In this document: positions 1 through 4,644 of the stretch, one piece after another
Layout of the letters: the number at the start of each line of letters is the position of its first letter
Numbering within the stretch: the stretch's first letter is position 1
From: a bacterium
Lineage (GTDB): Bacteria; Patescibacteriota; Minisyncoccia; Minisyncoccales; PEYH01
Length of the DNA: 11,070 bases
Direction of reading: 5' to 3'
Assembly: GCA_021158195.1 (NCBI GenBank)
Contig: JAGGVA010000045.1
Location: forward strand, 1 to 11,070
Notes under the pieces: model-generated
The model's input: only the letters and a program-made list of their open reading frames with translations
Told to the model about the DNA's origin: nothing
The model's database searches: none
Made by a program: the position numbers and the translations under genes

Positions 1-738
1 AATCCAGGCAAAGAAAGCCAAGGGCGATAAAATTACCAATACCCACAGCGCTACATGCCTTACTATAAATAAGACAGCCATCAGAAGCATTACTAGCCCA
101 GCAATAAAATTAAAGGCGAGTACAAATAAAAGTTGAAAAAATGCAGCAGACCAGGCAGATCCATCAAACCAATTTCCTCTTAGTCCTTCAAAGCTACTCA
201 AAAGCACACCACCGGATAAACTTGAGATATTTAAAAGATTGCTATATCCAGAGGTTCCGGCAGACAAAAAGAAATTCATCACTATATTTGAGGCGTCTAT
301 AATAACTCCACATATTACAGGTGTAAAATTAATCAAGAGAGCCACAATGACAAGTCGAGGTAAGGCTTTTTTTGCTTGTCCTTCTCCTATTCTTAGGGCA
401 ATAGAAATGCCGATCCATATTACCACTAAAATAAAAAAGAGATTAACAAAATCTCTTGTTACTTGCCATCCTTCTAATACTAAGGGATTGTCAACAACTT
501 TCACTCTTATAAACCCTGGGGTAGTAACCCAGCCCAAAATAGCATTACTTGTATAAACAAAAGCAAAAGATGCTCCAAAGATAATTGATGCCCAGGTAAT
601 AATTTCTAAAGCAATTCTAACGGGTGTTGCTAAAGTATCAAAAATAGCATATGCCTTGATTGCAAAGCCAAAAAGACCTGTTATTATTCCTCCAAGAAAA
701 CTAAACTTTCTTAAAAATCTTTTAATATTAATCCGCAT
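1..738 (-). CDS. VirB6/TrbL-like polytopic membrane protein, N-terminal part (3' end outside window)
   Basis: This open frame gives 246 residues from the ATG at 738 to the window edge without a stop. It begins with a basic N-terminus and a hydrophobic segment (about residues 13-31, ending AYA) that could be a signal or first membrane helix. Further hydrophobic helices follow at about 42-68, 96-116, 127-158 and 198-246. The segment WQVTRDFVNLFFIL (91-104) and the end ILSPLAFFAW (236-245) resemble the conserved core of VirB6/TrbL-type inner-membrane proteins of type IV secretion-like systems that recur in Patescibacteria. Such proteins form the membrane channel or base of a conjugation- or pilus-type machine; the substrate here is unknown. 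The start overlaps the 3' end of rsmA by 11 nt, so translation may be coupled. The family call rests on hydropathy and remembered motifs; membrane location is much surer than function. Confidence 0.72.
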   Translation of the reverse strand, partial: MRINIKRFLRKFSFLGGIITGLFGFAIKAYAIFDTLATPVRIALEIITWASIIFGASFAFVYTSNAILGWVTTPGFIRVKVVDNPLVLEGWQVTRDFVNLFFILVVIWIGISIALRIGEGQAKKALPRLVIVALLINFTPVICGVIIDASNIVMNFFLSAGTSGYSNLLNISSLSGGVLLSSFEGLRGNWFDGSAWSAAFFQLLFVLAFNFIAGLVMLLMAVLFIVRHVALWVLVILSPLAFFAWI

Positions 739-1582
739 CTTTTTTTGTTTCTTTGATAATTGTATCATAAAATTTTTGGAAAATAAAACTAAGATTTATC
801 CAATTTTCAAGAGAGAGATTCTCGGGACGGCAATGAGGATCTATGTGGTTTTCTTTTAAAATTTTTTCAAGCAACTTTTTATCTAAAGGCAATTTTCTAG
901 TTAAGTTATTAACAAGAGTTTTTCGAGGAAAGGCAAACCCTGCCTTTAAAAGTTTAAAAAATAATTTTTCATTAAGTTGAGAGGGGAAGATATGAATGTT
1001 AAAAATAGACAGAATGGCTCCATCTACCTTGGGCTGAGGATAAAAACAGGTTTTAGGTACATAGCCGACAATTTTTGCTTTTCCATAAACTTCTATGGCT
1101 GCTTTTGGCAAACTCATTTTTTTTGAACAAATCTTTTTAGCCACTTCTTTTTGTACAATCGCTGTAATTGATACAGGCTGAATTCTTTCTTCTAAAAATC
1201 TTCGGATTATAAGAAGAGCACCAGTATAAGGTAGGCTTCCAACTACTTTGTATTTTTTTATCCCTAAAGAAGAAAAATCTATTTGTAAAACATCTTTGTT
1301 GATAATTTCTAAATTTTTGAGGTTCTGAAATTTCTTTTTAAGATATAAACAAAGAGTTTTATCAATTTCTATGGCAATCACTTTTTTACATTTTTTTACA
1401 AGTTCTTCTGTAATAAAACCCAATCCAGGTCCTACTTCAACCACAATTTCATGCTTTTGAATTTCAGCAGTCCTTATTAGTTTCTCAACCACACTCTTGT
1501 TTATAAGAAAATTCTGACCCAAAGTTTTTTTGGGAGAGAACTTTAATTCTTTAGAAAGTTTTTTTAATTGAGAGGGTTTCAT
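728..1582 (-). CDS. rsmA: 16S rRNA (adenine1518/1519-N6)-dimethyltransferase, divergent
   Basis: RsmA/KsgA uses SAM to dimethylate two adjacent adenines in the 3' terminal helix of 16S rRNA during late small-subunit assembly. The 284 residues fit the family. The N-terminal signature KKTLGQNFL (18-26) precedes SAM motif I EVGPGLG (49-55), the acidic ribose-binding IEID (71-74) and NKDVLQIDF (95-103). The substrate-side signature FYPQPKVDGA (180-189) and the C-terminal RKTLVNNL (220-227) and RPENLS (252-257) are typical. Motif IV, normally NLPY, is SLPY here (116-119), and the usual YG.LS block after QKEVA is not recognisable. The ATG at 1582 has no Shine-Dalgarno sequence. A promoter (TTGGCA, 17 nt, TATTAT) lies upstream. 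The VirB6-like gene follows with an 11-nt overlap. The family is certain; exact activity is less so because of the altered motif. Confidence 0.93.
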   Translation of the reverse strand: MKPSQLKKLSKELKFSPKKTLGQNFLINKSVVEKLIRTAEIQKHEIVVEVGPGLGFITEELVKKCKKVIAIEIDKTLCLYLKKKFQNLKNLEIINKDVLQIDFSSLGIKKYKVVGSLPYTGALLIIRRFLEERIQPVSITAIVQKEVAKKICSKKMSLPKAAIEVYGKAKIVGYVPKTCFYPQPKVDGAILSIFNIHIFPSQLNEKLFFKLLKAGFAFPRKTLVNNLTRKLPLDKKLLEKILKENHIDPHCRPENLSLENWINLSFIFQKFYDTIIKETKKDAD

Positions 1583-1598
1583 TTTGGGGATAAATTTC

Positions 1599-1629
1599 TT
1601 GACTGATCTTTTAGAAAGGGTTATATAAT
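1599..1629 (+). promoter_or_regulatory. predicted sigma70-type promoter for the M23 peptidase gene
   Basis: TTGACT (1599-1604, five of six matches) and a perfect TATAAT (1624-1629) are separated by 19 nt, slightly longer than ideal. A poorer -10, TATATA at 1622-1627, would give a 17-nt spacer. Initiation near 1636 would leave about 110 nt before the TTG at 1748, or much less if translation begins upstream in the same open frame. Confidence 0.5.
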
Positions 1630-1653
1630 AAATACATCTCTATATTCTGCCAA
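1625..1653 (-). promoter_or_regulatory. predicted sigma70-type promoter for rsmA
   Basis: On the minus strand TTGGCA (1653-1648) and TATTAT (1630-1625) are separated by 17 nt, each matching the -35 and -10 consensus at five of six positions. Initiation would fall near 1618, giving a leader of about 35 nt before the rsmA ATG. Its -10 overlaps the -10 of the divergent peptidase promoter. Predicted by eye. Confidence 0.5.
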
Positions 1654-1747
1654 TTATTCAATTATTAACCTTTTATCTATTCCTAGTAGAAGCCAAAACG
1701 GTTTTATTAATTTATTATCTAGTTTAGCCAAGCAAAAAACCCTTGTC

Positions 1748-2716
1748 TTGTTTTTTGCTTTTCTTTTTGTTTTAATATTATCTCTTACCAGACATTCTGT
1801 TTTATATACCACAACTCTTGGAAGTTTCTCGCAAAATTTTTCAAACTCTTTTGTTTTCCAACAAGATGCTTCTGCTGTTTTCCCTGAAGAAGCCCTGGTG
1901 GAAGAAAATAGTTTTTTTGGTTTTTCTTCTCCGATAAATATTACCAATTATAGTTTAGCCATAGAAACCTCAGGGGTTGGATCGTATAATCCGGAGCCAG
2001 AAATAAAAGAATACATTGTCCAAAAAGGAGATACTATATCTGGAATTGCGAGAAAGTTTCATATCAGCACAGAAACTATTCTTTGGGCAAATAATCTTTC
2101 AAGTAGATCAATTATTAAGCCGGGACAAAAACTTGTTATTCTCCCAGTATCGGGGGTTTTACATCTTGTTAAAAAAGGCGATACCATCAGTTCAATTGCA
2201 AAAACCTATCAGGTAGATCAAAAAGAAATTTTAAGTTTTAATCACATAGAAGACGGAAGTAAAATCTATATTGGAGATCTTTTGATTGTTCCGGGAGGAA
2301 AAATGCCAAAGAAAACATACGTTTCTTCTCAGGTTGTCAATTCCACACTTCCAGCAACTTATTTTATTTGTCCAATTCCTTCTCCTTGTCGGATTACTCA
2401 AGGTCTTCATTGGTATAATGCTGTAGATTTTTCAAATGGTAAGTGTGGAGAACCTGTTTATGCTGCAGCAGGTGGCACAATCCAGAGAACAGGATATAAT
2501 AGGATTGCGGGCAATTATATACGCATTTTACATCCCAACGGCGTGATTACTTTCTATGGCCATCTTTCTAAAATTTTAGTAACTCCTGGCCAAAAGGTTA
2601 GCCAAGGCCAGATAATTGGATATACAGGATATTCAGGATACACCATTCCTGCGGGGCCAAAGGGATGTCATTTACATTTTGATGTAAGAGGAGCAAGAAA
2701 CCCTTTTGTCAAATAA
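1748..2716 (+). CDS. membrane-anchored double-LysM M23 metallopeptidase
   Basis: A predicted cell-wall hydrolase of the LytM/M23 zinc endopeptidase type, acting outside the membrane on peptidoglycan cross-links. In 322 residues there is an N-terminal hydrophobic anchor (1-14), a Ser-rich spacer, LysM 1 (about 88-134, VQKGDTISGIA), LysM 2 (about 137-183, VKKGDTISSIA) and a C-terminal M23 domain (about 214-317). The M23 domain shows YGHLS (H272) and HLHFDVR (H308, H310), the latter giving a zinc ligand. The first ligand motif, usually HxxxD, reads HWYNAVD (H221, D227). Four Cys (208, 214, 233, 307) lie in or next to the catalytic domain. It is the only plus-strand gene here, convergent with comM. 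The start is uncertain: TTG at 1748 is the first conventional start codon, but the frame is open back to 1607 and upstream codons give a plausible basic flank (AKQKT) for the anchor. Confidence 0.88.
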   Translation: MFFAFLFVLILSLTRHSVLYTTTLGSFSQNFSNSFVFQQDASAVFPEEALVEENSFFGFSSPINITNYSLAIETSGVGSYNPEPEIKEYIVQKGDTISGIARKFHISTETILWANNLSSRSIIKPGQKLVILPVSGVLHLVKKGDTISSIAKTYQVDQKEILSFNHIEDGSKIYIGDLLIVPGGKMPKKTYVSSQVVNSTLPATYFICPIPSPCRITQGLHWYNAVDFSNGKCGEPVYAAAGGTIQRTGYNRIAGNYIRILHPNGVITFYGHLSKILVTPGQKVSQGQIIGYTGYSGYTIPAGPKGCHLHFDVRGARNPFVK

Positions 2717-2724
2717 TATTTACG

Positions 2725-4263
2725 TTAAACAAGATAATTAGTTCGGTACATTAATGCCTCTTGTAAATAAGAGGTTTTTATTTTTTCTGAACCTTCTAGG
2801 TCGGCGATAGTTCTCGCTACTTTTAAAACTCTATAGAAGCCGCGAGGAGAAAGAGTCCCTTTTCTTACGCTTTCTTTTAAAACCTCCAAGCCAGATTCTT
2901 CCAGGGAGCAATATTTTTTGATCTGAGAAAGTCCCATTTCAGAATTAGTTAGGATATTTCCTTTTTTGAATCTTTGGGCCTGAATTTTCCTTGCAAAAAC
3001 TACTTTTTGTCGGATTTCTTCGCTTAGATTTTCTTTTTCTGGGGAGATAAGATCTTCAAAAGGAACATAAGGAAGTTCTACAAAGAGATCAATTCTATCA
3101 ATAATAGGACCTGATAATTTTCTTCGATATTTGGCAATTTGGCTAGGAGAACAGACGCATTCTTTAAAAGGATTGTTAAGATGACCACAAGGGCAAGGGT
3201 TTGAAGCAGCAACTAAAATAAATCTACAGGGAAATGTTACTTTCTGTTTTGCTCTTAACAAAGAAATAGAGCCCTCTTCCAAGGGTTGTCTTAAACTTTC
3301 GATGACATCTCGATGAAATTCTGGGAATTCGTCTAAAAATAAAACGCCCCGATGAGCGAGAGTAATCTCTCCAGGTTTAATAGGATTACCTCCTCCAACA
3401 ATAGCCACCTTTGATGCAGTATGGTGAGGTGCGCGAAAAGGTCTTTGTAAAACAATAGGATATTTAGAATTAAGCAATCCAGCAATACTGTAAATATTGG
3501 TGACTTCTAAAATTTCTTGAGGAGAAAGTTCAGGCAAAATAGTTGGCATAGCCCTTGCTAAAAGAGTTTTTCCTCCTCCCGGAGGACCAATCATTAAAAG
3601 ATTATGACCCCCAGCGGCTGCTATTTCCAAAGCCCTTTTAGCAAAATGCTGACCTTTGATCCATCCGATATCAAAATCATAAGAAGGTTTTTTAAAAGAT
3701 AGTTTTTCCTTGAAGGGCAAAATTGAAGAACCATCTTCAAGATATTCAACCACTTCTTTTAAATTGTCGGCACCAATAATTTTAATATTTGATTTTTGAA
3801 GAAGAGAAATTAATGAAGCCTCGGCTGCATTTTCACGAGGCAAAATAATCTCTTCAAAACCGTGTTTTTCGCCGAGAAGAGAAAAAGAAAGAGCCCCTTT
3901 AATAGGCCTTAATTTTCCATTGAGAGAAAGTTCCCCCAAAATTAGACGTTTTTGGAGATTATCGGTCGTAATTTGTTTAGATGCTAGAAGATAACTGATA
4001 GCAATAGGCAAGTCGTAAAGCGCCCCTTCTTTTTTAAGATCTGCTGGTGCAAGATTAATCAATATTTTTTCTGCGCGAGAGCAAGGAGGTTTTAATCCAG
4101 AAGATTTAATAGCAGATTTTATTCTTTCTTTGGATTCTTCAACCGCTTTATCTGGCAATCCTACAAGATCAAATCTTTTAAAGCCCGAGGAGATGTCGGC
4201 TTCAATTTCTATAAGTTTGGCTTTTAAGCCCTCTATTGCTCCAGAATAAACTGACGAAACCAT
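2725..4263 (-). CDS. comM: ComM/YifB-type AAA+ Mg-chelatase-like helicase
   Basis: ComM-type proteins are hexameric AAA+ helicases. In studied species they promote branch migration during integration of transforming DNA; many non-competent bacteria also carry them. The 512 residues match the usual length. An N-terminal S5/Lon-protease-like domain (1-170, GLPDKAVEESKERI) precedes the ATPase domain with Walker A GPPGGGKT (226-233) and Walker B GVLFLDEF (306-313). A four-Cys cluster follows (C357, C359, C369, C371, from NPCPCGH to CVCSP), then SGPIIDRIDL (384-393) and a C-terminal helical domain with LSPRGFYRVLKVART (471-485). It is the last gene of the rpsO-pnp operon: its ATG lies 6 nt after the zinc-finger gene. 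Its 3' end is 8 nt from the convergent peptidase and contains that gene's terminator. No terminator of its own is seen. Confidence 0.95.
   Translation of the reverse strand: MVSSVYSGAIEGLKAKLIEIEADISSGFKRFDLVGLPDKAVEESKERIKSAIKSSGLKPPCSRAEKILINLAPADLKKEGALYDLPIAISYLLASKQITTDNLQKRLILGELSLNGKLRPIKGALSFSLLGEKHGFEEIILPRENAAEASLISLLQKSNIKIIGADNLKEVVEYLEDGSSILPFKEKLSFKKPSYDFDIGWIKGQHFAKRALEIAAAGGHNLLMIGPPGGGKTLLARAMPTILPELSPQEILEVTNIYSIAGLLNSKYPIVLQRPFRAPHHTASKVAIVGGGNPIKPGEITLAHRGVLFLDEFPEFHRDVIESLRQPLEEGSISLLRAKQKVTFPCRFILVAASNPCPCGHLNNPFKECVCSPSQIAKYRRKLSGPIIDRIDLFVELPYVPFEDLISPEKENLSEEIRQKVVFARKIQAQRFKKGNILTNSEMGLSQIKKYCSLEESGLEVLKESVRKGTLSPRGFYRVLKVARTIADLEGSEKIKTSYLQEALMYRTNYLV
2757..2786 (+). 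terminator. intrinsic terminator for the M23 peptidase gene, inside comM
   Basis: CCTCTT and AAGAGG form a perfect 6-bp stem around the 6-nt loop GTAAAT, followed by a T-rich run (TTTTTATTTTTT, 2775-2786). A G-U pair at the base could add a seventh. It starts 40 nt after the peptidase stop codon and is correctly oriented for it. The same bases encode residues near the C-terminus of ComM on the other strand. Confidence 0.75.
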
Positions 4264-4269
4264 AAAACT

Positions 4270-4644
4270 TTATTGTTTTTGACATTTTAGGCAAAATCTT
4301 GCTTCGGGAAAAATTTTTAACCTATCTTGAGAAATTTTTTTGCCGCAACGCTCACATATTCCATATTTCCCTGTTTTTATCTTTCTCAAAGCATCGTTAA
4401 TATCTTTAAGTTTTAACTCCAAAATATGCTCAACAGGTAGACGATTAAGATATTCTTCCACTTCATCTTGGGCAACCTCTAAGCGAGAACCTCCTGTTTC
4501 TGTTCCGTCAAATTCTGGAAACTTTGATTTCCAATTGTTTTTCAACTGTTTGTCTTTCGTGGCAAATTGAGAAAGTTGGCTTTCTACTTCTTTTTTTAAC
4601 TCTTTTAATCTTTTTTCTTGTTGTTCTAAAAATTCTTTTTTCAT
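4270..4644 (-). CDS. DksA/TraR-family C4 zinc-finger protein
   Basis: A 124-residue protein with a charged helical N-terminal region (1-90) and a C-terminal zinc finger of four Cys: C97, C100, C118 and C121, with the family's 17-residue spacing (GICERCG to RFCLKC). DksA/TraR proteins insert a coiled coil into the RNA polymerase secondary channel and alter promoter-complex stability, often with ppGpp. The helical region holds acidic residues (DFDG-like at 43-47), but I cannot confirm the conserved tip acids, so a DksA-like effect on transcription is an inference and a YteA-like or other branch is possible. The ATG overlaps the TGA of the coiled-coil gene in the form ATGA, the classic arrangement for coupling. 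ComM follows 6 nt downstream. Confidence 0.85.
   Translation of the reverse strand: MKKEFLEQQEKRLKELKKEVESQLSQFATKDKQLKNNWKSKFPEFDGTETGGSRLEVAQDEVEEYLNRLPVEHILELKLKDINDALRKIKTGKYGICERCGKKISQDRLKIFPEARFCLKCQKQ

Noticed and set aside
239..556. Plus-strand open frame of 105 codons
   Set aside because: It is antisense to the VirB6-like gene, which reads cleanly through the same bases with family motifs and membrane helices.
1654..1947. Minus-strand open frame of 97 codons opposite the start of the peptidase gene
   Set aside because: No recognisable motif, and it covers the antisense of the membrane anchor and spacer.
4641..4643. TGA as a recoded sense codon (as in some Patescibacteria lineages)
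   Set aside because: TGA ends the coiled-coil gene at the ATGA junction and no gene here needs TGA read through, so the standard bacterial code fits.
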